From: Streptomyces sp. TRM49041
GTDB lineage: Bacteria > Actinomycetota > Actinomycetes > Streptomycetales > Streptomycetaceae
Length of the DNA: 64,000 nucleotides
Assembly: GCF_008271805.1 (NCBI RefSeq)
Contig: NZ_VSRY01000147.1
Coordinates: forward strand, 1-64,000
Direction: 5' to 3'
Shown: positions 35,998-45,745 of the stretch, one piece after another
How positions within the stretch are numbered: the stretch's first letter is position 1
How the letters are laid out: the number at the start of each line of letters is the position of its first letter
Position numbers and translations under genes: made by a program
Notes under the pieces: generated by a model
The model's database searches: none
What the model saw: the letters and a program-made list of their open reading frames with translations, nothing else
What the model was told of the DNA's origin: nothing

Positions 35998-37344
35998 ATG
36001 TCAGGTGAGTGCCGGGGACCGAGTACACGGAGAACACCCGGGCACCGCGGCCGCCGGGCGGTCGTGCGGGGGCCGCGGAGGCAGCGGGGACTCCGGAGCC
36101 TGCGGGTTCTGATCGTCCTGCCGCTGCTGGCGTCGCTGGTGGCGGCCTGCGGCTCGGAGGAGTCCGACGGACCGCCGACCCTGAACTGGTACAACTTCCC
36201 CGACGACTCGGGGGCGCTGGCCGGTGCGGCGCGGAACTGCACCGAGGCTTCCGGCGGCCGCTACCGGATCGTGTACAACAAGCTGCCCCGCACCGCCGAC
36301 GAACAGCGCCAGCAGCTGGTGCGCCGACTGGCCGCCGAGGACGACTCGATCGACATCATGGGGCTCGACGTCACATGGGCGCCCGAGTTCGCCGAGGCGG
36401 GCTGGATCCTGCCGTGGACCGGCGAGATGCGGGAACGCGCAACGGCCGGCACCCTCCAGGTCCCGCTGCGGACCGCGACCTGGAAGGACCAGCTGTACGC
36501 CGTTCCGTACAACACCAACACACAGCTGCTCTGGTACCGCGCCGACCTCGTCGACCGGCCGCCCCGCACCTGGTCCGAGATGCTGGACATGGCCCGCGAC
36601 CTGGCCGCCGAGCGCAAGCCGCACTACATCGAGATCCAGGGCGCCCAGTACGAGGGGCTCACCGTCTGGTTCAACACCCTCGTCGCCAGCGCCGGCGGCT
36701 CCATCCTCAACGCCGACGCCACCGCACCCTCGCTGGGACAGCCCGCCGTGGAGGCCGCCACGATCATGCGGAATCTGGCCGACTCACCGGCCGCTGACCC
36801 GTCCCTGCCGAACCAGATGGAGGACCAGAACCGGCTCGCGATGGAGTCCGGCCAGGCGGCCTTCGAGCTGAACTACCCGTTCGTGTATCCGTCGATGCAG
36901 TCCAACAACCCGCGGCTGTTCGAGCACTTCCGCTGGGCGCCGTACCCGCGAGTGGACGCCGACAGGCCCGCGAAGCCCACCATCGGCGGCATCGACCTCG
37001 CGATCGGCGCCTATTCCAGACACCCGGAGCTGGCGTTCGAGGCGGCGCTGTGCCTGCGCAACCGCGAGAACCAGATCACCGCGGCCGTCCAGGGCGGTCT
37101 GCCGCCCACCCTGCGGGACCTCTACGACGACGAGGAGTTCGTGCAGAGCTACCCGTTCGCCGACGCCATCTTCCAGGCTCTGGAGAACGCGAGCGTCCGC
37201 CCGCAGACCCCCGCGTACCAGAACGTGTCCATCGTCATCTCCCACACGCTCTCCCCGCCGGCGGCCATCGATCCCCGGCGCTCCGTCGAGACGATCGAGA
37301 GCCAGATCCAGGACGCCCTGGAGTCCAAGGGGTTGATCCCATGA
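35998..37344 (+). CDS. Sugar-binding lipoprotein of an LpqY-SugABC-type importer
   Basis: A 448-residue family 1 solute-binding protein. An Arg-rich start and a hydrophobic segment end in the lipobox VAAC near residue 51, so it is a lipoprotein. The mature start PPTLNWYNFPDDSGALAGAARNC and QRQQLVRRLAAEDDSIDIMGLDVTWAPEFAEAGW resemble LpqY and related trehalose or disaccharide binders. The substrate is inferred from resemblance only. The ATG at 35998 follows TACCGT by 7 bases and lacks a ribosome site, so it may be leaderless. A GTG at 36064 is an alternative start. The permease start overlaps its stop. Confidence 0.82.
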   Translation: MSGECRGPSTRRTPGHRGRRAVVRGPRRQRGLRSLRVLIVLPLLASLVAACGSEESDGPPTLNWYNFPDDSGALAGAARNCTEASGGRYRIVYNKLPRTADEQRQQLVRRLAAEDDSIDIMGLDVTWAPEFAEAGWILPWTGEMRERATAGTLQVPLRTATWKDQLYAVPYNTNTQLLWYRADLVDRPPRTWSEMLDMARDLAAERKPHYIEIQGAQYEGLTVWFNTLVASAGGSILNADATAPSLGQPAVEAATIMRNLADSPAADPSLPNQMEDQNRLAMESGQAAFELNYPFVYPSMQSNNPRLFEHFRWAPYPRVDADRPAKPTIGGIDLAIGAYSRHPELAFEAALCLRNRENQITAAVQGGLPPTLRDLYDDEEFVQSYPFADAIFQALENASVRPQTPAYQNVSIVISHTLSPPAAIDPRRSVETIESQIQDALESKGLIP

Positions 37345-38297
37345 AACACGCGACGGCGGCGAGGGCTGATTACGGCGGTGCGGCGGACGGGGGCTCGCCC
37401 GCAGCGGCCGCACGCCACTCCGAGGGGGCACGGCAGGAGCGCCGTCTGGGCTGGCTGCTGTGCGCGCCCGCGGTGCTCGTGATGCTCGCCGTGACCGCCT
37501 ATCCGATCGGGTACGCGGTCTACCTGTCGCTGCAACGCCACGACCTCCGCTTCCCCGACCAGGCCGAGTTCGTGGGACTGAGCAACTACGGTGCGGTCCT
37601 CTCCTCCCCGCTCTGGTGGCAGGCGTTCTGGGTGACCCTCTTCATCACCGTCGTGTCCGTCGCCGTCGAACTGGTCCTGGGGATGGCGCTGGCGCTGGTC
37701 ATGCACCGCACCGTCCTCGGACGCGGCACGGTGCGCACCGCGATCCTCGTCCCGTACGGCATCGTCACCGTCGTCGCCGCCTTCTCCTGGCAGTACGCCT
37801 GGACGCCCGGCACCGGCTACCTCGCCGACCTCCTGCCGGCCGGCTCGGCGCCGCTGACCGAGCAGTGGTCCGCACTCGGGCTGATCATTCTGGCCGAGGT
37901 GTGGAAGACCACCCCGTTCATGGCGCTGCTGCTGCTCGCCGGTCTGGCGCTGGTGCCCGAGGAGACGCTGCGCGCCGCCATGGTCGACGGGGCCGGCGCG
38001 TGGCAGCGGTTCGTACGGGTCACGCTGCCGCTGATGAAGCCGGCGATCCTGGTCGCGCTGCTCTTCCGCACCCTGGACGCCTTCCGGGTCTTCGACAGCA
38101 TCTACGTACTGACGAGGGGCGCGCACGACACCGGCTCGGTGTCGATCCTCGGCTTCGACAATCTGTTCACGGCGCTCAACCTCGGCATCGGCTCGGCGAT
38201 CTCCGTGCTCATCTTCATCTGTGTCGCGGTGATCGCCTTCACCTTCGTCAAGCTCTTCGGGGCGGCCGCCCCCGGATCACAGGAGGCGGGCCGCTGA
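37341..38297 (+). CDS. Sugar ABC importer permease, SugA-like
   Basis: A 318-residue MalF-type membrane protein with six main spans after a hydrophilic N-terminus of about 35 residues. The EAA loop that contacts the ATPase is EETLRAAMVDGAGAWQRFVRVTLPLMKP (about 211-238). Its ATG overlaps the previous stop by 4 bases, and its own stop overlaps the next start, so the importer genes are translationally coupled. Confidence 0.9.
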   Translation: MKHATAARADYGGAADGGSPAAAARHSEGARQERRLGWLLCAPAVLVMLAVTAYPIGYAVYLSLQRHDLRFPDQAEFVGLSNYGAVLSSPLWWQAFWVTLFITVVSVAVELVLGMALALVMHRTVLGRGTVRTAILVPYGIVTVVAAFSWQYAWTPGTGYLADLLPAGSAPLTEQWSALGLIILAEVWKTTPFMALLLLAGLALVPEETLRAAMVDGAGAWQRFVRVTLPLMKPAILVALLFRTLDAFRVFDSIYVLTRGAHDTGSVSILGFDNLFTALNLGIGSAISVLIFICVAVIAFTFVKLFGAAAPGSQEAGR

Positions 38298-39130
38298 TGG
38301 CGGGTGCGGGGAAGCGACATGTCACCGGGTGGACCGTCGCCAACATCGTGGTCGTGGCTTACGCGCTGTTCCCGGTCTGGTGGATCGCGGCGCTGTCGTT
38401 CAAGGACCCGTCCACGCTGACCGACGGGAACTTCATCCCGGTCGAATGGACGTGGGAGAACTACCGGGGAATCTTCGAGACGACGGAGTTCACCCGGGCG
38501 CTTATCAACTCGATCGGTATCGCGCTGATCTCGACGTTCATCGCGGTCGTCCTCGGCACGATGGCCGCGTACGCCGTGGCCCGGCTGCGGTTTCCCGGCA
38601 AGCGGCTGCTGATCGGGATGTCGCTGCTCATCGCGATGTTCCCACCGATCTCGCTGGTCTCGCCGCTGTTCGAGATCGAGCGGGCGCTGGGGATCTTCGA
38701 CACCTGGGCGGGGCTGATCCTGCCGTACATGACGTTCTCGCTGCCGCTGGCCATCTACACGCTGTCGGCGTTCTTCCGGGAGATCCCATGGGATCTGGAG
38801 AAGGCCGCCAAGGTCGACGGGGCGACGCCCGCGCAGGCGTTCCGGCTGGTGATCGCGCCGCTGGCCGCGCCCGGTGTGTTCACGACGGCGATTCTGGTCT
38901 TCATCTTCTGCTGGAACGACTTCCTGTTCGCGATCTCGCTGACCTCGACTCAGGCGGCGCGGACGGTGCCGGCGGCGATCGCGTTCTTCACCGGGAGCAG
39001 CCAGTTCCAGCAGCCGACCGGGTCGATCGCCGCCGCGGCGGTGGTGATCACCGTGCCGATCATCGTCTTCGTGCTGCTGTTCCAGCGGCGCATCGTCGCC
39101 GGGCTGACCTCCGGGGCGGTCAAGGGCTGA
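38297..39130 (+). CDS. Sugar ABC importer permease, SugB-like
   Basis: A 277-residue MalG-type permease with six spans. The EAA loop is DLEKAAKVDGATPAQAFRLVIAPLAAPG, followed by FIFCWNDFLFAISLTS, and it ends in RRIVAGLTSGAVKG, as MalG-type proteins do. Its ATG shares one base with the SugA-like stop (TGATG). Confidence 0.92.
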   Translation: MAGAGKRHVTGWTVANIVVVAYALFPVWWIAALSFKDPSTLTDGNFIPVEWTWENYRGIFETTEFTRALINSIGIALISTFIAVVLGTMAAYAVARLRFPGKRLLIGMSLLIAMFPPISLVSPLFEIERALGIFDTWAGLILPYMTFSLPLAIYTLSAFFREIPWDLEKAAKVDGATPAQAFRLVIAPLAAPGVFTTAILVFIFCWNDFLFAISLTSTQAARTVPAAIAFFTGSSQFQQPTGSIAAAAVVITVPIIVFVLLFQRRIVAGLTSGAVKG

Positions 39131-39197
39131 CCGGCGGCCGGACCGACCACACCCGACCAACCGCCCCTAAGACATCCCCCTCCAAGGAGCACCGACA

Positions 39198-40388
39198 GTG
39201 GCCGAGATCGTTCTCGAGGGCATCACGAAGAGGTACCCCGACGGCGCGCTGGCCGTGCAGGACGTCAACCTGACCGTGGCGGACGGGGAGTTCATCATCC
39301 TGGTCGGGCCGTCCGGCTGTGGGAAGTCCACCACCCTCAATATGATCGCGGGCCTGGAGGACATCACCGACGGCACCCTCCGTATCGGCGGGCAGGTCGT
39401 CAACGACAAGGCGCCGAAGGACCGTGACATCGCCATGGTCTTCCAGAGCTACGCCCTGTACCCGCACATGAGCGTGCGCGAGAACATGGGTTTCGCGCTG
39501 CGCCTGGCCAAGGTCGACAAGGCGACCGTCCGGGAGAAGGTCGAGCAGGCGGCACGCGTCCTCGACCTCACCGAGCATCTCGACCGCAAGCCGGCGAACC
39601 TGTCCGGTGGTCAGCGGCAGCGGGTCGCCATGGGCCGCGCCATCGTGCGCAGCCCCAAGGCGTTTCTGATGGACGAGCCGCTGTCCAACCTGGACGCCAA
39701 GCTGCGCGTACAGATGCGGACGCAGATCTCCCGCCTCCAGCAGCGGCTCGGCACGACCACCGTGTACGTGACGCACGACCAGACGGAGGCGATGACGCTC
39801 GGCGACCGGGTCGTCGTCATGCGCGGCGGTGTCGTCCAGCAGGTCGGCACCCCGCAGCATCTGTACGACGAGCCGCGCAACCTCTTCGTGGCGGGCTTCA
39901 TCGGCTCGCCCGCCATGAACTTCCTCCACGCCACGCTGCAGGAGAACGCACTGCGCACGGCCGTCGGCGAACTTCCCCTGACCGCCGATGTACTCCAGCG
40001 GCTGGAGCGGCAGAACGCGCCGCGCGACCTCATCGTGGGCCTGCGCCCCGAGGCGTTCGAAGACGCGGCCCTGGTGGACCCGGGCCGGGAGGGCGCCCGG
40101 TTCACGGCGACCGTGGACATCGTCGAGTCGCTCGGCTCCGATGTGTACGCCCACTTCACCGAGGAGGGCTGGGAGCCGACGGTCACGACGGAGCTCGCGG
40201 AGCTGGCGGCGGACTCCGGCGCCGCCGAGACGGGCGGCGAGGGCCACCAGATCGTCACCCGGCTCAGTACCGCGACCAGGATCCGCGAGGGCAGCGAGGC
40301 CGGGCTGTACGTCGACACCTCCCGCATGCACGTCTTCGACCCGGGGAGCGGCGCCAACCTCACCCGCCACGAGAGCGAGGGCGACTGA
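39198..40388 (+). CDS. Sugar ABC importer ATPase, SugC/UgpC-like
   Basis: A 396-residue MalK-family ATPase. Walker A is GPSGCGKST, the Q-loop MVFQSYALYPHMSV, the signature LSGGQRQRVAMGRA, Walker B AFLMDEPLSNLD and the switch His VTHDQ. The C-terminal half (about 240-395) forms the OB-fold regulatory domain (NFLHATLQENALR, GLRPEAF, ESLGSDVYAHF). AAGGAG lies 8 bases before the GTG start. Because Streptomyces often uses one shared ATPase (MsiK), having a dedicated ATPase here points to a SugABC-type system. Confidence 0.92.
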   Translation: MAEIVLEGITKRYPDGALAVQDVNLTVADGEFIILVGPSGCGKSTTLNMIAGLEDITDGTLRIGGQVVNDKAPKDRDIAMVFQSYALYPHMSVRENMGFALRLAKVDKATVREKVEQAARVLDLTEHLDRKPANLSGGQRQRVAMGRAIVRSPKAFLMDEPLSNLDAKLRVQMRTQISRLQQRLGTTTVYVTHDQTEAMTLGDRVVVMRGGVVQQVGTPQHLYDEPRNLFVAGFIGSPAMNFLHATLQENALRTAVGELPLTADVLQRLERQNAPRDLIVGLRPEAFEDAALVDPGREGARFTATVDIVESLGSDVYAHFTEEGWEPTVTTELAELAADSGAAETGGEGHQIVTRLSTATRIREGSEAGLYVDTSRMHVFDPGSGANLTRHESEGD

Positions 40389-40399
40389 CGGCCGGACAT

Positions 40400-41399
<1,000 letters not shown>

Positions 41400-41519
41400 G
41401 GCAGCCTCCTCCGACCTCTCCAGGAAACACCCTCGTCGGCGGATACAGAAGGGCTGATCAGCCCTGGTTCGAGGGAACTGGCGGTCACTCATCCGTATTC
41501 TCCGGTAGCGTCACGCGTC

Positions 41520-42245
41520 GTGAGCGTGCGATTCCAGGAGATCGACTGGCGTCCGACCCCGATCGGCGAGATCAGCCTGCGCCGTCGGCGTGACCCGGCT
41601 TCGGGCGACGACGTGTACGAGGTGAAGCTCGGCGACGAGTTCCTCATGTCCAGCCTGTTCACCGAGGGGGAGGTCGCACTCGCCCGCCTCGGCCTGGCCG
41701 GGCTGCCCGATCCCGCCTCGCCGCTGGACGTCGCCGTCGGCGGCCTCGGGCTCGGATACACCGCGCGGGCGGTGCTCGACGATCCCCGGGTGCGGTCCCT
41801 CGTCGTGGTCGAGGCGCTCGGCGAGGTCGTCGACTGGCACGAGCGTCACCTCGTACCGCTGGGCGCCGGCCTGGCCACCGATGCCCGGTGCCGGTTCGTC
41901 CACGGCGACTTCTTCTCCATGGTCGGCGGGACCGTCGGCCTGGACCCCGAGCAGCCGGGCCGCCGCTTCCACGCCGTCCTGCTGGACATCGACCACTCGC
42001 CGCGCCATGTCCTGCACCCCGGGAACGCGGCGCTGTACCGGCCCGCCGGGCTGCGTGCGCTGGCCGACCGCCTCCACTCCGGCGGGGTCTTCGCCCTGTG
42101 GTCCAACGACCCGCCGGACGAGGAGTTCGGCGCCGCGCTCGCGGAGGTGTTCACCGAGACCGCTGCCCACGTGGTCAGCTTCCCCAACCCCCTCCAGGGC
42201 GGCACCGCGTCGAACACGGTGTACGTGGCACGCGCCGCCCGATGA
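41520..42245 (+). CDS. SAM-dependent methyltransferase/spermidine-synthase-like protein
   Basis: A 241-residue Rossmann-fold protein. Motif I-like VAVGGLGLGYTARAVLDD (about 75-92), an acidic residue in VVVEALGEVVDWHERH, and the late motif FHAVLLDIDHSPRHVL resemble spermidine synthase-like enzymes and SAM methyltransferases. The start ETG-type segment WRPTPIGEISLRRRRDPASGDDVYEVKLGDEFLMSS is shared by actinobacterial homologues. The substrate is unknown. The GTG at 41520 is the first of two in frame, with no ribosome site. A TAGCGT lies 8 bases before it. Confidence 0.78.
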   Translation: MSVRFQEIDWRPTPIGEISLRRRRDPASGDDVYEVKLGDEFLMSSLFTEGEVALARLGLAGLPDPASPLDVAVGGLGLGYTARAVLDDPRVRSLVVVEALGEVVDWHERHLVPLGAGLATDARCRFVHGDFFSMVGGTVGLDPEQPGRRFHAVLLDIDHSPRHVLHPGNAALYRPAGLRALADRLHSGGVFALWSNDPPDEEFGAALAEVFTETAAHVVSFPNPLQGGTASNTVYVARAAR

Positions 42246-42306
42246 CGGCGACCGGCCCGATGACGGCGGCCGGCCCGCCGACGGCGCCGGGTGGGTTCCG
42301 GACGCG

Positions 42307-43833
42307 TCAGCCGCGCAGGTGGCCGAGCACGGACCGGACGGCCTGCTCCACCGCCCGGCGGGCCTCCTCGGTGTGGTCGATCGTCTCGAAGCCGTGGTGG
42401 CCGTGCGGGACGTCGATCACCTCGACCGGGACCGCGCGACCGGCGGCGGCGGTCAGGAACTCCTCGACCGTCGCCGCGATCTCCGGGCTCTCCCGCCCCA
42501 CACGGGTCAGTACGACCGGCAGCCGCTCCGACGTGCGCACCGCGGCGGCGGGCCGGAACGGGGAGTCGGTGAGCCCCCAGTTCGGCAGCGGCGCCAGCAC
42601 GGGGTAGGTCGCCGCCACACAGCGCAGCCACGGCGGGGGCGAGGCGAGCCAGTCTGCCGCCAGCAGCCCGCCGGCGGAGAAGAACCACAACGCGACCCGG
42701 TCCGCGTCCACCCGCGGATCGGCCCGTACGAGCTCCACCGCCGCGGCGACGTCCTCGGCGGCGCGCCCGTAGTCGGAGAGGTCGTGCAGCCGGTGATCCA
42801 CCGTCACACCGACCGCGCCGAGGCCCGCCACGTACCGGCCGTGGCCGACGAAGCCCGGCCAGTCGCGCGGCGTCGGCCCTACGCCTGCCGGAACCGGGCC
42901 GCCGTGGACGAACACCACGGCCGGGCGGGGCTCCCCGGCGGCATCGGGCAGGTGCAGGTCGACCTGCCCGACCCGCTCGCGGCGCCGCTCCGGTACGTCC
43001 AGGAGGAACGGCCTGAGATGCGGGGGCGGCTCGTCGCCCGCCGTGGCCAGCCGGTGTCCTTCTCCCGCGGCGGCCCGGAGCAGTACGTCCGCCAGTTCGT
43101 CCGGGGTGGAGAGCATCGGCCAGTGGCCGGTGTGGAGTTCGAAGAAGGTGACGCTGGGGTCGGTGAGCGCCTGGAGGTGGGGGTCGCCCATCCCGACGAG
43201 CGCCTGCACCATGGCGATGGTCGGCCCGTTGCCGGTGCAGAGCACGCCGCTCGTCGGCACCTTGGCCGCCGCGCCCGACAGCCGGAGCGGCCGGGTGAGT
43301 GTGCCCGTCGGCTGCGGTGCGGCGAGGCGGGTGAGCCGTGCCAGCGCGTCGGAGGGGACTCCGGCGGTGCTGCCCCAGCGCTGCCACGCGTCGGGGGACG
43401 TCGGCGGGGGCATCCCGCCGCCGTCCGACCCCCGCCCGGCCGCCGGGAGCAGCAGCCGCTCCCGGACCGCCTGGTCGGGCACCAGCTTGAGGGCCCGGTC
43501 GCCGTCCCGCGGCATGCCCGCGTCCAGGTACACGACCCGGGCGATCCGCTCCGCGCGCCGGTCGGCGGCGCCGAGCACGGGGTGGATGCCGTAGCCGTGC
43601 CCGACCAGCACCAGCTCGCCCGCGTCCGCCAGGTCCGCCCGGTCGATCAGCTGGAGCAGGTCGTGGATGTGCGTCTCCAGGTCGGTGTCGGGTCCCGCGG
43701 GACCGCGGCTCTCCCCCATGCCGGTGAGCGTCACCGGGTACACCTCGGCTCCCGACTCCCGGAGCCGGTCCGCCAGTTCCTTCCAGAGCCACCCTCCGGT
43801 GAAGCTCTCCCCCACCAGCACGAACGTCGTCAT
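42307..43833 (-). CDS. Fused double alpha/beta hydrolase, first domain lacking its nucleophile
   Basis: A 508-residue protein with two alpha/beta-hydrolase domains. Domain 1 (about 1-245) is of the AbHydrolase_6 type (FVLVGESFTGGWLWKELADRLRESG, LTGMGESRG), but the nucleophile elbow reads LVLVGHGYG, with Gly where the catalytic Ser belongs. Domain 2 (about 275-505) resembles acylaminopeptidase/esterase domains: PAVVFVHGGPVP oxyanion region, the elbow WFFSAGG with Ser, and HGHHGFE with the His. GAGGAGGG precedes the start. The shared upstream region with the cupin-XRE gene contains that regulator's probable operator. Confidence 0.8.
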   Translation of the reverse strand: MTTFVLVGESFTGGWLWKELADRLRESGAEVYPVTLTGMGESRGPAGPDTDLETHIHDLLQLIDRADLADAGELVLVGHGYGIHPVLGAADRRAERIARVVYLDAGMPRDGDRALKLVPDQAVRERLLLPAAGRGSDGGGMPPPTSPDAWQRWGSTAGVPSDALARLTRLAAPQPTGTLTRPLRLSGAAAKVPTSGVLCTGNGPTIAMVQALVGMGDPHLQALTDPSVTFFELHTGHWPMLSTPDELADVLLRAAAGEGHRLATAGDEPPPHLRPFLLDVPERRRERVGQVDLHLPDAAGEPRPAVVFVHGGPVPAGVGPTPRDWPGFVGHGRYVAGLGAVGVTVDHRLHDLSDYGRAAEDVAAAVELVRADPRVDADRVALWFFSAGGLLAADWLASPPPWLRCVAATYPVLAPLPNWGLTDSPFRPAAAVRTSERLPVVLTRVGRESPEIAATVEEFLTAAAGRAVPVEVIDVPHGHHGFETIDHTEEARRAVEQAVRSVLGHLRG

Positions 43834-43849
43834 GAGCCCTCCTCGCTTC

Positions 43850-43870
43850 TCGCTGCTCGCTGCTCGCTGC
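43850..43870 (-). repeat. Three tandem TCGCTGC heptamers in the hydrolase 5' region
   Basis: TCGCTGC is repeated exactly three times, starting 17 bases upstream of the hydrolase start codon. It may alter the leader length by slippage. Confidence 0.7.
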
Positions 43871-43946
43871 TCGGCAGGGTAGGAACTCCCCCAAGGGGAG
43901 ATTCAAGCCGTCCGCGCCCGACGGCCCTCACATTTGCAATTTCTCA

Positions 43947-43959
43947 TGCCGTTTCGGCA
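43947..43959. promoter_or_regulatory. Palindromic operator ahead of the cupin-XRE gene
   Basis: TGCCG-TTT-CGGCA is a perfect palindrome. It lies 11 bases before the XRE start and in the same intergenic region as the divergent hydrolase. It matches the palindrome at 45695-45709 ahead of the flavoenzyme gene. Confidence 0.65.
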
Positions 43960-43970
43960 AGGTGATACGT

Positions 43971-44546
43971 GTGGACGAATTGAAGGACGTACTGGCGGCG
44001 GTCGGGCCGAACCTGCGTGAGCTGCGGAAACAGCGCGGTGTCACGCTGGCCGAACTGTCGGGGATCACCGGCATCTCGGAGAGCACACTGTCGCGGCTGG
44101 AGAGCGGGAGCCGGCGGCCCAACCTGGAGCTGCTGCTGCCGCTGGCCCGCGCGTACGGCGTCCCGCTCGACGAGCTGGTCGGCGCCCCGCACACCGGGGA
44201 CCCGCGTGTGCATCTGCGGCCGGTGCGGCGTGGCGCGATGACGTACGTGCCGCTGACGCGCCGGGCAGGCGGCCTGCAGGCGCACAAACTGGTTCTCCCG
44301 CCACGCCGCGACGACGTCGTGCCGGACCTCAAGACGCATGAGGGATACGAGTGGCTGTACGTCCTCGAAGGCCGGCTCCGCCTCCTCCTGGGCGACCGGG
44401 ACCTGGTGCTCAAGGCGGGCGAGGTGGCCGAGTTCGACACGCACGTCCCGCACTGGATGGGCGCGGCCGACGCGCGCCCGGTCGAACTGCTCACCCTGTT
44501 CGGGCCACAGGGCGAGCGCGCCCACCTGCGTGCGCGCACGACGTGA
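43971..44546 (+). CDS. XRE-family regulator with C-terminal cupin domain
   Basis: A 191-residue regulator. The helix-turn-helix (about 15-67, LRELRKQRGVTLAELSGITGISESTLSRLESGSRRPNLELLLPLARAYG) is followed by a cupin_2 sensor domain (about 115-185, HEGYEWLYVLEGRLRLLLGDRDLVLKAGEVAEFDTHVPHWMG). The GTG at 43971 is preferred, with AAGG about 8 bases upstream. A GTG at 43962 is also in frame. It converges on the flavoenzyme gene with 35 bases between the stops. Confidence 0.88.
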   Translation: MDELKDVLAAVGPNLRELRKQRGVTLAELSGITGISESTLSRLESGSRRPNLELLLPLARAYGVPLDELVGAPHTGDPRVHLRPVRRGAMTYVPLTRRAGGLQAHKLVLPPRRDDVVPDLKTHEGYEWLYVLEGRLRLLLGDRDLVLKAGEVAEFDTHVPHWMGAADARPVELLTLFGPQGERAHLRARTT

Positions 44547-44581
44547 CGGAAGGCGCGCGCCGGGCGCCGGCCGCCATCGGC

Positions 44582-45652
44582 TCACTGCCGCTCGGCCCGC
44601 CCGGTGGGCGACAGCCCCTCCAGGCCGTGGCGGCGCTCTCCCAGAACACGCTCGCAGACCTCGGCCTCCGAGGCCGGACCGAACACATCCGCGCCCCGGC
44701 CTCCGCCCCGGCGTGCCACCGCGGCGTCGGCCTCGGCGGCGACGAGTTCCGCGTTGACGGCCATGGCGGCCTGGACTCCCGCGGCGGCGGCGACGGGAAC
44801 TCCGGCCATGGGGTCGGTGACGTTGCCCGCGACCCACACGCCGGGCACGTCGGTGAGCCCGCCCGGGCCCGACCTCACGTGGTGCCCCACGCCCGCCGGA
44901 TGCTCCTCGGCCGCCAGGCCGAGCTGCGCGAGCATGCCGTCGCGGGCCTCCAGCCGGGGCGCCACCGCGAGGGCCCGCAGCGGAACGCGCCGCCCGGACT
45001 TCAGCCGTACCCCGGCCAGTCGGTCGCCCTCGGTCTCGACGGCGACGACCTCCCCGTCCACCACGCCGATCCCGCGAGCGGCAAGCCTCTCCCAGTCCTC
45101 CTCCGCCGGGTCCCCGCCCGTGTGCGTGAACACGGTCACGTCGTCGGACAACTGCCGGAACAGGAGCGCCTGGTGGACCGTCTTCGGGCCGGTCGAGAGG
45201 ATGCCGACCGGCTGGTCGCGCACCTCCCATCCGTGGCAGTACGGGCAGTGGAGCACATCCTTCCCCCACCGCTCGCGCAGCCCGGCGACCTCGGGAAGCC
45301 GGTCGGCGACCCCGGTACAGACCAGCAGCCGCCGCGCGGCGAACCGCCGCCCGCCCGCAGTGTCCACGGTGAACCCCTCACCCTCGCGCCGGGCGGCCAC
45401 AACCCGGTCCGTGACGACCTGCCCGCCGTATGCGGCGACCTCCTCCCTGCCCGCTCGCAGCAGCTCCCCGGGGGCGACGCCGTCCCGGGACAGCAGGCCG
45501 TGCACCCCGGCGGCGGGCGCGTTGCGCGGCTCGCCGGAGTCGACGACCACCACGGACCGCCGGGCCCGGGCCAGCGTCACCGCCCCGGAGAGCCCGGCGA
45601 CGCCACCGCCGACGACCAGTACATCGATTGCGTTCTTCGCTGTCTCAGCCAT
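44582..45652 (-). CDS. Thioredoxin-reductase-like NAD(P)/FAD oxidoreductase
   Basis: A 356-residue flavoenzyme. The FAD motif VLVVGGGVAGLSGAVTLARA is near the start, the redox pair sits in HCPYCHGWE (CxxC), and the second FAD motif is GVWVAGNVTDP. The NAD(P)-binding loop GILSTGPKTVHQALLFRQLSDDV is atypical: GxGxx(G/A) is degenerate, as in ferredoxin- or mycothiol-linked or gliotoxin-like oxidases of this fold. It may therefore oxidise or reduce a disulfide without NADPH. Start 45652 is used with CGGAGG upstream. The XRE palindrome lies 43 bases upstream. Confidence 0.85.
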   Translation of the reverse strand: MAETAKNAIDVLVVGGGVAGLSGAVTLARARRSVVVVDSGEPRNAPAAGVHGLLSRDGVAPGELLRAGREEVAAYGGQVVTDRVVAARREGEGFTVDTAGGRRFAARRLLVCTGVADRLPEVAGLRERWGKDVLHCPYCHGWEVRDQPVGILSTGPKTVHQALLFRQLSDDVTVFTHTGGDPAEEDWERLAARGIGVVDGEVVAVETEGDRLAGVRLKSGRRVPLRALAVAPRLEARDGMLAQLGLAAEEHPAGVGHHVRSGPGGLTDVPGVWVAGNVTDPMAGVPVAAAAGVQAAMAVNAELVAAEADAAVARRGGGRGADVFGPASEAEVCERVLGERRHGLEGLSPTGRAERQ

Positions 45653-45694
45653 GCGCACAGCCTCCGCGCGACTCTGCCTGGCTGGCAAAATTTC

Positions 45695-45709
45695 TTGCCG
45701 ATACGGCAA
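45695..45709. promoter_or_regulatory. Palindromic operator ahead of the flavoenzyme gene
   Basis: TTGCCG-ATA-CGGCAA is a perfect palindrome. Next to it GGCAA-AATTTC-TTGCC (45684-45699) forms a second overlapping inverted repeat of the same half-sites, so two regulator dimers could bind. Confidence 0.7.
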
Positions 45710-45745
45710 ATCGACGCCTATGCAGCGGCTCGGAGGCTCAGAGGC

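Noticed and set aside
45684..45709. TTGCC/GGCAA repeats considered as a transcription terminator
   Set aside because: They lie upstream of the flavoenzyme start and just past no gene end in the needed orientation. The short stems and the matching copy at 43947 fit operators better.
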